Source: Spirilliplanes yamanashiensis (GTDB taxonomy: Bacteria; Actinomycetota; Actinomycetes; Mycobacteriales; Micromonosporaceae). From it: 64,000 nucleotides of DNA. The DNA lies in contig NZ_BOOY01000025.1 of the NCBI RefSeq assembly GCF_016863475.1, forward strand, positions 124,001 through 188,000, read 5' to 3'. The translations under genes were made by a program, and so were the position numbers. The notes beneath the pieces were generated by a model. That model saw nothing but the letters and a program-made list of their open reading frames with translations. It was not told the origin of the DNA and searched no databases. Numbering within the stretch: position 1 is the stretch's first letter; every line of letters begins with the position of its first letter. Positions 57,435 through 64,000 of the stretch are shown here, piece after piece.

Positions 57435-58601
57435 ATGGAGGTCGACCTGGGCGTGCCGCTCGCCCCCGGCGTGCCGGCCGCGCCGCACGACGCCAGCGGC
57501 GAGCGGGTCGTCACCCACGACCTGGCCGGGCTGGCGCCGCCGCCGCGTCCGGCCCGGCGCTGGGTGCCGCGCCGGGTCGTCGCCACGCCGGCCGCGTACG
57601 ACCACGAGCACGGCCTGCGCGTCATGGCTCGCGTCGAGGAGCTGGGCCTGGAGGTGGAGCGCCTGCGCTCGAACCGCCTCACCGGCCTGCGCGGCGGCAC
57701 CGAGCGGGAGACGTACGCGGCCGCCAAGTCGACGATGGCGATCGTGGTGAGCCCGCCGTCGCGGCGCAGGCTGCAGCCGATCGCGCCCAGCGCGGACTGG
57801 CGGTTCGACCTGGCGGAGGGCTGCCCGGCGCACTGCCAGTACTGCTACCTGGCGGGTTCGCTGTCCGGTCCGCCGGTGACCCGGGTGTACGCGGACCTCG
57901 ACGACATCCTGGGCGGGCTGGCCGAGTACGCGGGCCGCGGCACGGTGACGAGCCGCCGAGCGGACCGGGCGGGGGAGGGCACCACGTTCGAGGCGTCCTG
58001 CTACACCGACCCGCTGGCGCTGGAGCACCTCACCGGCAGCTGGCGGCGTGCCGTCGAGCACTTCGGGGCGTGGGACGCGGACGTGCAGCTGCGCTGGACC
58101 ACGAAGTACGCGGACGTGGACGGCTTCCTGGACGTGGCGCACCACGGCCGCACCCGGGTCCGGTTCAGCGTCAACTGCGCGCCGGTGGCGGAGCGGTTCG
58201 AGGGCGGCACCGCCCGGGTGGCCGACCGCCTGGCCGCGCTGCGCCGGCTCGCCCTCGCCGGGTACCCGGTGGGCCTCACGATCGCGCCGATCATGCCGCT
58301 GCCGGACTGGCGGGAGCACTACGGCGCCCTGCTGGCCGAGGTGGCCGCCGCAGTCGAGGGCCTGCCCGGCCTGGACCTGACCGCCGAGCTGATCACCCAC
58401 CGGTTCACGCCGGGCAGCAAGGAGGTGCTGCTGGGCTGGTACCCGCGCACGAAGCTGGAGATGGACGAGGCGGCGCGCACCCGCAAGCACGGCAAGTTCG
58501 GGGCGGTGAAGTGGGTCTACCCGCGCGACACGATGGCGGAGCTGCGCGACTGGTTCACCGGCAACCTGCCGCCGTCGTGCCGGGTCCTCTACTGGACGTG
58601 A
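57435..58601 (+). CDS. splB: Spore photoproduct lyase family radical SAM enzyme
   Basis: 388 residues from ATG 57435. The radical SAM cluster is Cys130-x3-Cys134-x2-Cys137 (GCPAHCQYCYL), and Cys189 in FEASCYTDPLALEHLTG occupies the position of the H-atom-donor Cys of SplB. The Tyr pair region GWYPRTKLEMDE and the PNF-like end RVLYWT also fit. SplB repairs the spore photoproduct thymine lesion by direct reversal. Filamentous actinobacteria do not form endospores but have homologues, and Micromonosporaceae make hardy spores. It is divergent from the metallophosphoesterase gene. Confidence 0.9.
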   Translation: MEVDLGVPLAPGVPAAPHDASGERVVTHDLAGLAPPPRPARRWVPRRVVATPAAYDHEHGLRVMARVEELGLEVERLRSNRLTGLRGGTERETYAAAKSTMAIVVSPPSRRRLQPIAPSADWRFDLAEGCPAHCQYCYLAGSLSGPPVTRVYADLDDILGGLAEYAGRGTVTSRRADRAGEGTTFEASCYTDPLALEHLTGSWRRAVEHFGAWDADVQLRWTTKYADVDGFLDVAHHGRTRVRFSVNCAPVAERFEGGTARVADRLAALRRLALAGYPVGLTIAPIMPLPDWREHYGALLAEVAAAVEGLPGLDLTAELITHRFTPGSKEVLLGWYPRTKLEMDEAARTRKHGKFGAVKWVYPRDTMAELRDWFTGNLPPSCRVLYWT

Positions 58602-58604
58602 GCG

Positions 58605-59036
58605 TCACGGCTCCCGCACGACCGACAGGGCGAACTGCTCGACCCGCTGGACGACCTCGATCAGCCGGTAGAAGTCGACCGGCTTGGCGACGTAGTCGGT
58701 GACCCGCAGAGCGCGGCTGCGCAGGATGTCGCGCTCGGCGAGCGAGTTCGTCAGCACCACCACGGGGATGCGCGCGAGCAGCGGGTCGGCGGCCAGCGCG
58801 GCGAGCAGCTCGCGGCCGTCGAGGCCGGGCAGGTTGAGGTCGAGCAGGATCAGGTCGGGCGGGGTGGCGTCCGCGTACGGGGCCCGGCGCTGCAGGTAGC
58901 ACAGCGCCTCGCGGCCGTCGCCGAACACCACGAGGCGGTTGCGCAGCTTGTGGTCGTCGAACGCCTCGCGGGTGAGCAGCACGTCGCCCGGATCGTCCTC
59001 GATGAGGAGGATCTCGATCGGTGTGTACTCGCTCAT
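58605..59036 (-). CDS. Single-domain response regulator (Rcp1/CheY-like)
   Basis: 143 residues, receiver only. The acidic pocket (EDD at about 13-15), phospho-acceptor Asp in ILLDLNLPG (about 66) and the conserved Lys in YVAKPVD are intact. The sequence IEILLIEDDPGDVLLTREAF is typical of response regulators that serve phytochrome-like or hybrid kinases. No kinase is adjacent, so it works with an unlinked partner. Convergent with splB (three-base gap). Confidence 0.92.
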   Translation of the reverse strand: MSEYTPIEILLIEDDPGDVLLTREAFDDHKLRNRLVVFGDGREALCYLQRRAPYADATPPDLILLDLNLPGLDGRELLAALAADPLLARIPVVVLTNSLAERDILRSRALRVTDYVAKPVDFYRLIEVVQRVEQFALSVVREP

Positions 59037-59081
59037 GGTGCGCTCCCCGTCCCGGGAAACCGACGCGGCCAGTGTAGGCCC

Positions 59082-59438
59082 TCAGAACGCCGTGGCCGAC
59101 AGCATTCCGGCGCCCGCTGCGGCCAGCCCGGCGGCGACGCTGCCGAGCGCGTACGCCGCCGCCCGCCGCCGGGCGCCGCCGCGCAGCAGGGTGACCGTCT
59201 CCCAGCCGAGCGTGGACCACGTGGTGAGCGCCCCGCAGAACCCCGTCCCGGCGAGCGCGGCGACCGCCGGGTCCACCGGCAGGGCCACGAGCAGCCCGAG
59301 CAGGTACGACCCGGCCACGTTCACGGCGAGCGTGCCCCACGGCGCCGCCTCACCGAAGCGGCGCCGGGCGGCCCGGTCGGCCAGGTAGCGCAGCGGCGCC
59401 CCGGCCGCCGCGCCGAGCGCGACGAGCAGCAGCGTCAC
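59082..59438 (-). CDS. crcB: CrcB/Fluc fluoride channel subunit
   Basis: 118 residues with four transmembrane helices. The Fluc landmarks GTLAVNVAGSYLLGLL and GFCGALTTWSTLGWE (Phe-box and the TT/S track) are present. Two CrcB genes overlap by four bases (59435-59438), as in heterodimeric Fluc pairs of actinobacteria. They export fluoride across the cytoplasmic membrane. GTG 59438 starts in the overlap. Confidence 0.9.
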   Translation of the reverse strand: MTLLLVALGAAAGAPLRYLADRAARRRFGEAAPWGTLAVNVAGSYLLGLLVALPVDPAVAALAGTGFCGALTTWSTLGWETVTLLRGGARRRAAAYALGSVAAGLAAAGAGMLSATAF

Positions 59439-59797
59439 CGGGCCGGCCGCCCGGCGAGGGCCGCGCCGGCCCAGACGGCCAGCAGCGCCCCGGCGACGGT
59501 GGCGGCGAGGTAGCCGAACGCCACCGCGGGCGACCCGGCCCGCAGCGCGTCGACGGTGAACGCCGAGAACGTGGTGTAGCCGCCGAGCACTCCGACGCCG
59601 AGGAACGGGCGCAGCAGCCGCCGGTGCGGCACGGCCGTGGCCACCGCCCCGATGAGCAGGCAGCCGGTCACGTTGACGAGCAGCGTCGCCCAGAGCGACG
59701 GCCAGGCGGTGGTCAGCCCGTGCCGGGCGAGCGCGCCGAGCGCCCCGCCGGCCGCCACGGCGGCGACGACGGGCAGGTCGGGGCGCTGGCCGGGCAC
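59435..59797 (-). CDS. crcB: CrcB/Fluc fluoride channel subunit (first gene of pair)
   Basis: 120 residues from GTG 59797. Four transmembrane helices and the signatures GTLLVNVTG-type ATLLVNVTGCLLIGAV and GVLGGYTTFSAFTVD. Together with the overlapping downstream gene it forms the dual-topology heterodimer. No fluoride riboswitch sequence is seen in the 80 bases before it, so expression may be constitutive. Divergent from the ECF sigma gene. Confidence 0.9.
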   Translation of the reverse strand: MPGQRPDLPVVAAVAAGGALGALARHGLTTAWPSLWATLLVNVTGCLLIGAVATAVPHRRLLRPFLGVGVLGGYTTFSAFTVDALRAGSPAVAFGYLAATVAGALLAVWAGAALAGRPAR

Positions 59798-59878
59798 CCG
59801 GCGAACGTTACCGGGCCGGCATCGAACCGGCCGGCCCGGTGCGGTGTACTGCCTGACGGACCCACGGAAGGGGCGGCG

Positions 59879-60406
59879 ATGACGCGGCGCGGCGGCGGTG
59901 GTGCCGAGGAGGAGCTGATGACCGCCCTCTACACCGAGTACTACGGGATGCTGCTCGGCTTCGTGCTGCGCTACGTGCGCGACCGGCACCGCGCCGAGGA
60001 CCTCGTCCAGGAGACGCTGCTGCGGGCGTGGCGGCACATCGACCACCTCGACACCGACCCGGCGCGGGTGCGCTCGTACCTGCTGACCATCGCCCGCAAC
60101 GTGGTGACGAACGCGTGGCGGGCCGAGCAGCGCCGCCCGAAGCTGGTGTCCGACGAGCCGGCCGTCGACGCCGCGTCCGCCCCCGACTCCGTCGACCGGC
60201 TGGTCGAGGGCTGGCTGGTCGCCGAGGCGCTGGGCCGGTTGTCCGCCGAGCACCGGGCGGTGGTGCGCGCCGTCTACTACGAGGGCCGCAGTGTCGCCGA
60301 GGCGGCCCGGCAGTTGTCCGTGCCGGAGGGCACCGTGAAGTCGCGCGCGTACTACGCGGTGCGGGCGCTGCGGACGGCGTTCGAGGAGATGGGGGTGCTG
60401 CGATGA
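59879..60406 (+). CDS. ECF RNA polymerase sigma factor (SigL/SigK-like group)
   Basis: 175 residues from ATG 59879, with GGAAGGGG five bases upstream. Region 2 is ALYTEYYGMLLGFVLRYVRDRHRAEDLVQETLLRAWRHI, and region 4 is LSAEHRAVVRAVYYEGRSVAEAARQLSVPEGTVKSRAYYAVRAL. The stop overlaps the anti-sigma start (ATGA). The pair resembles SigL/RslA or SigK-type modules of mycobacteria, which respond to envelope or redox stress. Confidence 0.93.
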   Translation: MTRRGGGGAEEELMTALYTEYYGMLLGFVLRYVRDRHRAEDLVQETLLRAWRHIDHLDTDPARVRSYLLTIARNVVTNAWRAEQRRPKLVSDEPAVDAASAPDSVDRLVEGWLVAEALGRLSAEHRAVVRAVYYEGRSVAEAARQLSVPEGTVKSRAYYAVRALRTAFEEMGVLR

Positions 60407-61110
60407 GCCACGCGCACGACGACGACCTGCGGATGCTGCTCGGCGGCTATCTCCTCGGCGGGCTGGATCCCGCCGACACCGACCGGATGGACGCCCACCT
60501 GAGCACCTGCGCGGACTGCCGCGTCGAGCTGGAGCGGCTGTCGCCGGTGCCCGAGCTGCTGCGCGACGGGGCGCCGATCGAGGACGTCGGCCCGCCGGCG
60601 CCCGGCCTGGTCGAGGACCTGCTCGGCCGGATGCGCGCCGAGCGCGCCGCCCGCGCGGCCCGGCAGCGCCGGCTCACCTGGGCGGCGGCCGCGGCCGCGG
60701 TGCTGGTGGCCGCCGTCGCGTTCGGCGCGGGCGCGCTGCGGCCGGGCGGCGGGGGACCGGGCCCGGTGGCGCAGCCGTCGCCGGTGGTCTCGCAGCCCGC
60801 CCCGGAGCCGTCCGGGGTGGTGGCGCGGTTCGCCGGGGCGGCCGGCACCCGGGTGGCGGGCGTCGCCACGCTCAGCTCCCGCACCTGGGGCGTCAGCATC
60901 GCCCTGGACATGTCCGGGCTGGAGGGCGAGGCGCCCTTCGTGCTGCGGGTGTCCGGGCCGGGCGGCGCCACCGAGCAGGCGTGCGTGTGGGGGTCGACGC
61001 CCAGCGGCAACGCCCGCGTGACCGGCGCCAGTTCCCTGCAGCTGCCCGCGGTGGACAGCGTCGAGGTCGCCGACCGCACCGGCCGCGTGCTGGCCACCGC
61101 CACCCTCTGA
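60403..61110 (+). CDS. Anti-sigma factor with N-terminal zinc finger (ZAS) and extracytoplasmic domain
   Basis: 235 residues. The cytosolic N-terminus holds a ZAS domain with HLSTCADCRVEL (H-x3-C-x2-C). One transmembrane helix (about 89-109) follows, then a Pro-rich stalk and an extracytoplasmic beta domain (about 140-235). It should hold the adjacent sigma factor at the membrane and release it on oxidation or regulated proteolysis. It is translationally coupled to the sigma gene. Confidence 0.9.
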   Translation: MSHAHDDDLRMLLGGYLLGGLDPADTDRMDAHLSTCADCRVELERLSPVPELLRDGAPIEDVGPPAPGLVEDLLGRMRAERAARAARQRRLTWAAAAAAVLVAAVAFGAGALRPGGGGPGPVAQPSPVVSQPAPEPSGVVARFAGAAGTRVAGVATLSSRTWGVSIALDMSGLEGEAPFVLRVSGPGGATEQACVWGSTPSGNARVTGASSLQLPAVDSVEVADRTGRVLATATL

Positions 61111-61228
61111 CCGGCCGGGTGCGCGGTGGCCTGACCCACACGGTGTTCACCTGGCGTTTGCTGACGCGACGCCGGGGCGTCCCTACGGTTAACCGGGAGT
61201 TGTCCGAGCGCCGAGGGGAGGCATCACC

Positions 61229-61285
61229 ATGGCGAAGAAGTCCAAGAAGGACAAGAAGAAGGACAAGAAGGGCAAGAAGAAGTAA
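61229..61285 (+). CDS. 18-residue lysine-rich micropeptide
   Basis: ATG 61229 follows GAGGGGAGG (61213-61221) with seven-base spacing, one of the best ribosome binding sites in the window. The product is MAKKSKKDKKKDKKGKKK, 12 lysines in 18 residues, ending in TAA, a rare stop in this GC-rich DNA. A hairpin follows. The AAG-rich run stands out strongly in base composition. It may bind nucleic acid, teichoic-acid-like polymers or ribosomes. It is far shorter than gene finders accept, so it would normally be missed. Confidence 0.72.
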   Translation: MAKKSKKDKKKDKKGKKK

Positions 61286-61293
61286 GCCCTCGT

Positions 61294-61339
61294 GACGCGC
61301 GGGGCGGCCCGAGGATCCCGGGCCGCCCCCGCGCGCGTC
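61294..61339. terminator. Hairpin after the micropeptide gene
   Basis: The core stem is GGGGCGGCCCG (61301-61311) with CGGGCCGCCCC (61319-61329), extended outward with small bulges to 61294 and 61339. It serves the micropeptide gene and the convergent phospholipase gene, whose stop codon it covers. Confidence 0.65.
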
Positions 61340-62402
61340 AGCGGGGATTGTGCGCCAGGATCCGGTCGACGAGCGCGCCGCCCGGGAAGTCGAGCAGCAC
61401 CGCACCGGTGCGCCGCACCGGCGTGTGCACCTCGGGCCCCTCGTTGAGATACGTCAGCAGGAACGGGTTGACCCCCTGCGTGCCGCCCGCGCCGCCGGCC
61501 ACCTGGTACGGCAGCGCGAAGAGGCTGGCGCCGCTGGCGAAGTTCACGTACAGCCGGGCCGGGTCGCCCGCGCTCGTGCGGTCGAGGAATCGGCGCACCT
61601 GGTCGCGCTTGGTGGCGATGGCGCCGGTGTTGGGCACGTTGTAGTTGTCCTGCACGTACGTCGACGAGCCGTCGTTCCAGTCGGCGAACTGCGCCAGCCC
61701 GTACTGGTCGGTGCGGCCGCCGCGGGCGCCGTTGAGCACCGCCAGCACCACCTTGCCGCGCACCTGGCCCAGCGTGGGCACCGCCGCGGCCGCGTCGCGC
61801 CGCACCGACGGCTGCCACAGGATGCGCCGGGCCGCGGGGCTGTTGTCGCGGTAGGAGTCGAACACGTCCCGGAACGGCCGCTGGCCCGCCGCGTCGGTGC
61901 ACGAGCCCCACTGGCCGGTGCACTCGTGCTTGAGGCGCAGCAGCACCGTCTCGCCGGGGTGTGCGCCGAGGTAGGCGTCGAGGGTGTCGAGCACGTCGTC
62001 GAAGTTGGCGTCCTGGTACGCGGCGCCGTGGTGGACGGTGAACGTGTTGCCGGTGTTGATCCGCACCCGGATGTCGATCATCCGGATGCCGGCCTCCAGC
62101 TGGCGGCGCAGCGTGCGGCCGCTCGCGCCGTGGTCCTCCTGCGTCTGGCTGATCGCCCCGCCCCGGATGGCGAGGGTGTCGTGGGTGCCGGGGATGGACA
62201 GCGCGGCGAGGCTGGTGGCGTCGGGGAGTGCGCGCATCCAGTCGGGGTTGTGCGCGGTCGCCAGCGTGCGGTACGAGCCGTCGACGGCGGCAAGGACAGC
62301 GGACGCGGCGGCGGTGGCGGTGGCGGGCGTGACGGCCCAGCCGGTGGCGGTGGCCGTGACGGCGGCCACGAGGACGGCGGCGGTGCGGCGTGCGGTTCGC
62401 AT
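61338..62402 (-). CDS. Secreted phosphatidylinositol-specific phospholipase C
   Basis: 354 residues with a signal peptide (about 1-33). The PI-PLC X-box is clear: SIPGTHDTLAIRGG (first catalytic His) and IRMIDIRVRINTGNTFTVHHGAAYQ (second His), then DVLDTLDAYLGAHPGETVLLRLKHE. It cleaves phosphatidylinositol, a major membrane lipid in actinobacteria and eukaryotes, to diacylglycerol and cyclic inositol phosphate outside the cell. Start ATG 62402, just after a short intergenic from the GT gene. Confidence 0.92.
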   Translation of the reverse strand: MRTARRTAAVLVAAVTATATGWAVTPATATAAASAVLAAVDGSYRTLATAHNPDWMRALPDATSLAALSIPGTHDTLAIRGGAISQTQEDHGASGRTLRRQLEAGIRMIDIRVRINTGNTFTVHHGAAYQDANFDDVLDTLDAYLGAHPGETVLLRLKHECTGQWGSCTDAAGQRPFRDVFDSYRDNSPAARRILWQPSVRRDAAAAVPTLGQVRGKVVLAVLNGARGGRTDQYGLAQFADWNDGSSTYVQDNYNVPNTGAIATKRDQVRRFLDRTSAGDPARLYVNFASGASLFALPYQVAGGAGGTQGVNPFLLTYLNEGPEVHTPVRRTGAVLLDFPGGALVDRILAHNPR

Positions 62403-62514
62403 GTCGGCAAGGTATCGACGATCTTCGACCGAGCGGAAGGGCGTCGCGGACAGTTTCCTGCTCGTCCACCTGGCCGTTCCCGGCTGACCGCCGAGGGTGC
62501 CGATCGTGGCCCTC

Positions 62515-63633
62515 ATGCGGATCGCGCTGGTCACGGAGTCCTTCCCGCCGGACGTCAACGGGGTGGCGAACTCGGTCGTCCGGGTCGCCGAGCACCTCGT
62601 GGCGCGCGGCCACGACCCGGTCGTCGTCGCGCCGGCCACCCGGGGGGCCGCGCCGGAGCTGCCGTACCCGGTGGTGCGGCTGCCCTCGGTGCCGATGCCG
62701 GGCTACGCGGCGTTCCGGCTGGGGGTGCCGACCCGGCAGCTCACGGCGACGCTGCGCACGGTGGACGTGGTGCACCTGGCGAGCCCGTTCGTGCTGGGCG
62801 CGGGTGGGCTCTCGGCGGCCCGGTCGCTCGGGGTGCCGTCGGTGGCGGTGTACCAGACCGACGTGCCGTCGTACGCCCGGCTCTACCGCATCGGCACCGA
62901 GCAGGCGGCGTGGCGCTGGCTGCGCCGCATCCACAACCTGGCCGGGCGCACGCTCGCGCCGTCGAGCGCGTCGGTGGCCGCGCTGCGCGGGCACGGGGTG
63001 CAGCGGGTGCACCTGTGGCGCCGCGGCGTCGACGCCGGCCGGTTCCACCCGGCCCGGCGCAGCGCCGGGATCCGCCGCGCGCTCGCGCCGGGCGGCGAGA
63101 CCCTGGTCGGGTACGTCGGCCGGCTGGCGCACGAGAAGCACGTGGAGCTGCTGGCGGGCGCCTGCGCGCTGCCCGGCGTCCGCGTCGTCGTGGTGGGGGA
63201 CGGCCCGGCGGCGCCGGCACTGCGCCGGCAGCTGCCCGGCGCGGTGTTCCTCGGCGCCCGGCACGGCGCGCAGCTGGCCCGCATCTACGCCAGCCTGGAC
63301 GTGTTCGCGCACCCCGGCCCGTACGAGACGTTCGGGCAGAGCGTGCAGGAGGCGCTGGCCAGCGGGGTGCCGGTGGTGGCGCCCGCGGCGGGCGGCCCCG
63401 TCGATCTGGTGCGGCCGGGCGCGACCGGGCTGCTGGTGCCGCCGCTGGACGGCGGCGCGCTCACGGCCGCGGTCGCCGAGCTGGCCGCCGACCCGGTGCG
63501 GCGGGCGCGGTTCGGGGCGGCGGCCCGCGCCGACGTGGCGGCCCGCAGCTGGGCGGCGGTCGGCGACGAACTGCTCGGCCACTACGCCGCGGTGACGGCG
63601 TTCGCGGCCCTGCCGGCGGCGGTGGCGGCGTGA
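62515..63633 (+). CDS. GT4 glycosyltransferase (MgtA/PimB-like alpha-mannosyltransferase)
   Basis: 372 residues from ATG 62515 (MRIALVTESFPPDVNGVANSV, the usual GT4 opening); GTG 62506 with GAGGG eight bases upstream is an alternative. The donor-binding half has VGYVGRLAHEKHVELL and the EX7E signature PGPYETFGQSVQEALASGVPVVAP. It resembles GDP-mannose-dependent transferases that build phosphatidylinositol mannosides and related glycolipids. The stop overlaps the next GT gene start (GTGA). Confidence 0.9.
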   Translation: MRIALVTESFPPDVNGVANSVVRVAEHLVARGHDPVVVAPATRGAAPELPYPVVRLPSVPMPGYAAFRLGVPTRQLTATLRTVDVVHLASPFVLGAGGLSAARSLGVPSVAVYQTDVPSYARLYRIGTEQAAWRWLRRIHNLAGRTLAPSSASVAALRGHGVQRVHLWRRGVDAGRFHPARRSAGIRRALAPGGETLVGYVGRLAHEKHVELLAGACALPGVRVVVVGDGPAAPALRRQLPGAVFLGARHGAQLARIYASLDVFAHPGPYETFGQSVQEALASGVPVVAPAAGGPVDLVRPGATGLLVPPLDGGALTAAVAELAADPVRRARFGAAARADVAARSWAAVGDELLGHYAAVTAFAALPAAVAA

Positions 63634-64000
63634 GGATCGTCCGGCTCGCCAACTTCGTCACGCCGCGCTCGGGCGGCCTGCGGACCGCGCTGCGCGAGCT
63701 GGGCGCCGGGTACGCGGCGGCCGGCCACGAGCCGGTGCTGGTGATCCCGGGCCCGCACGCGGCCGACGAGGCGACGCCGCAGGGCCGGGTCGTCACGCTG
63801 CCCGGGCCGCTGGTGCCGGGCGTCGGCGGCTACCGGGTGCTGGTGGACCGGGCGCGGCTGGCGCGCACGCTGGCGGCCCTGCGCCCCGACCGGCTGGAGG
63901 TCTCGGACCGCTCGACGCTGCGCTGGACGGGCGACTGGGCGCGGCGCGCCGGCGTGCCGTCCATGATGGTGTCCCACGAGAGCCTGGCCGGGCTGCTGCG
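63630..64000 (+). CDS. Second GT4-like glycosyltransferase, 3' partial
   Basis: The frame from GTG 63630 (in a GTGA overlap with the preceding stop) stays open to the window end, about 123 residues. It begins VRIVRLANFVTPRSGGLRTALRELGAGYAAAGHEPVLVIPG and continues VVTLPGPLVPGVGGYRVLVD, the N-terminal acceptor-binding half of a GT4 enzyme. The SRSGG(I/L)RT loop resembles PimB/PimC-like enzymes. The two genes probably add successive sugars to the same glycolipid. Confidence 0.85.
   Translation, partial: MRIVRLANFVTPRSGGLRTALRELGAGYAAAGHEPVLVIPGPHAADEATPQGRVVTLPGPLVPGVGGYRVLVDRARLARTLAALRPDRLEVSDRSTLRWTGDWARRAGVPSMMVSHESLAGLL

Noticed and set aside
59798-59878. Possible fluoride (crcB) riboswitch upstream of the CrcB pair
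   Set aside because: A GGCGATG string is present, but it is the start region of the sigma factor gene on the opposite strand, and the pseudoknot pairing of the aptamer cannot be formed on the crcB strand.
1-64000. tRNA, rRNA, prophage or insertion-sequence features
   Set aside because: I found no tRNA-like cloverleaf with a T-loop consensus, no rRNA segments, no integrase, transposase or structural phage proteins in the window.

Overview
The window is very GC-rich chromosomal DNA with Shine-Dalgarno-led ATG/GTG genes, many 4-base start/stop overlaps and a family profile that points to a filamentous actinobacterium, most likely of the Micromonosporaceae (WhiJ-like XRE/DUF5753 plus DUF397, DUF574 methyltransferase, DtxR/IdeR-type iron boxes, secreted multi-domain glycosidases with CBM and ricin-type lectin modules). 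I see no rRNA, tRNA, CRISPR, prophage or insertion sequence. It reads as ordinary chromosome with one or two decayed genes. The placement to family is inference from protein style.

Layout. 1-5.3 kb: a secreted GH87-type alpha-1,3-glucanase (5' end outside the window), a possible PD-(D/E)XK protein, and a secreted streptogrisin-like protease with a ricin-B lectin tail under a LacI-like palindrome. 5.3-7.9 kb: TetR/MFS exporter pair and a small unknown protein. 7.9-12.7 kb: an iron-siderophore uptake locus (SIP reductase, lipoprotein, two FecCD permeases, ATPase) with two DtxR-family boxes. 12.8-15.4 kb: a three-gene ABC-2 exporter. 15.4-16.4 kb: zinc alcohol dehydrogenase. 16.5-19.9 kb: a peptidoglycan-binding/caspase fusion coupled to a glycine-zipper protein, divergent from a degenerate-receiver LuxR regulator. 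19.9-26.3 kb: a Tat-exported alpha-toroid protein, NAD kinase, an NAD(P)-binding protein, a secreted GH30 enzyme and a DUF1684 protein. 26.3-33.9 kb: membrane proteins, a small helix-turn-helix regulator pair, an ABC exporter, a frameshifted relic, CorA, VOC. 33.9-41.9 kb: PhoX-like protein, RmlB-like dehydratase, a MerR-sliding clamp fusion, LapA-like protein, an orphan ModA, acyl-CoA ligase, AzoR/MarR pair and two tiny genes. 42-45.3 kb: a WhiJ-like XRE/DUF397 island bracketed by two copies of the same bipartite promoter element, then a DUF574 methyltransferase. 45.3-53.5 kb: acid phosphatase, MptB-like mannosyltransferase, a truncated GT87 gene, a giant PA14/propeller/CBM/DUF1080 secreted protein, and a double-domain GDPD. 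53.4-59.8 kb: sortase/DUF4142/coiled-coil cell-surface operon, metallophosphoesterase-LamG, spore-photoproduct-lyase homologue, response regulator, two CrcB fluoride channels. 59.9-64 kb: ECF sigma/anti-sigma pair, an 18-residue lysine-rich peptide gene, PI-PLC, and two GT4 glycosyltransferases (the last runs off the window).

Themes. Much of the window serves secretion and the envelope: secreted hydrolases, glycan and lipid turnover (GDPD, PI-PLC, mannosyltransferases), metal and fluoride homeostasis, and small exporters each with its own local regulator. The least conventional pieces are the XRE/DUF397 island with its duplicated promoter element, the MerR-clamp fusion with an internal ribosome binding site, the caspase/glycine-zipper couple, and the lysine-rich micropeptide. 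Starts were chosen by ribosome binding site, coupling and family N-termini. They are less certain than stops.
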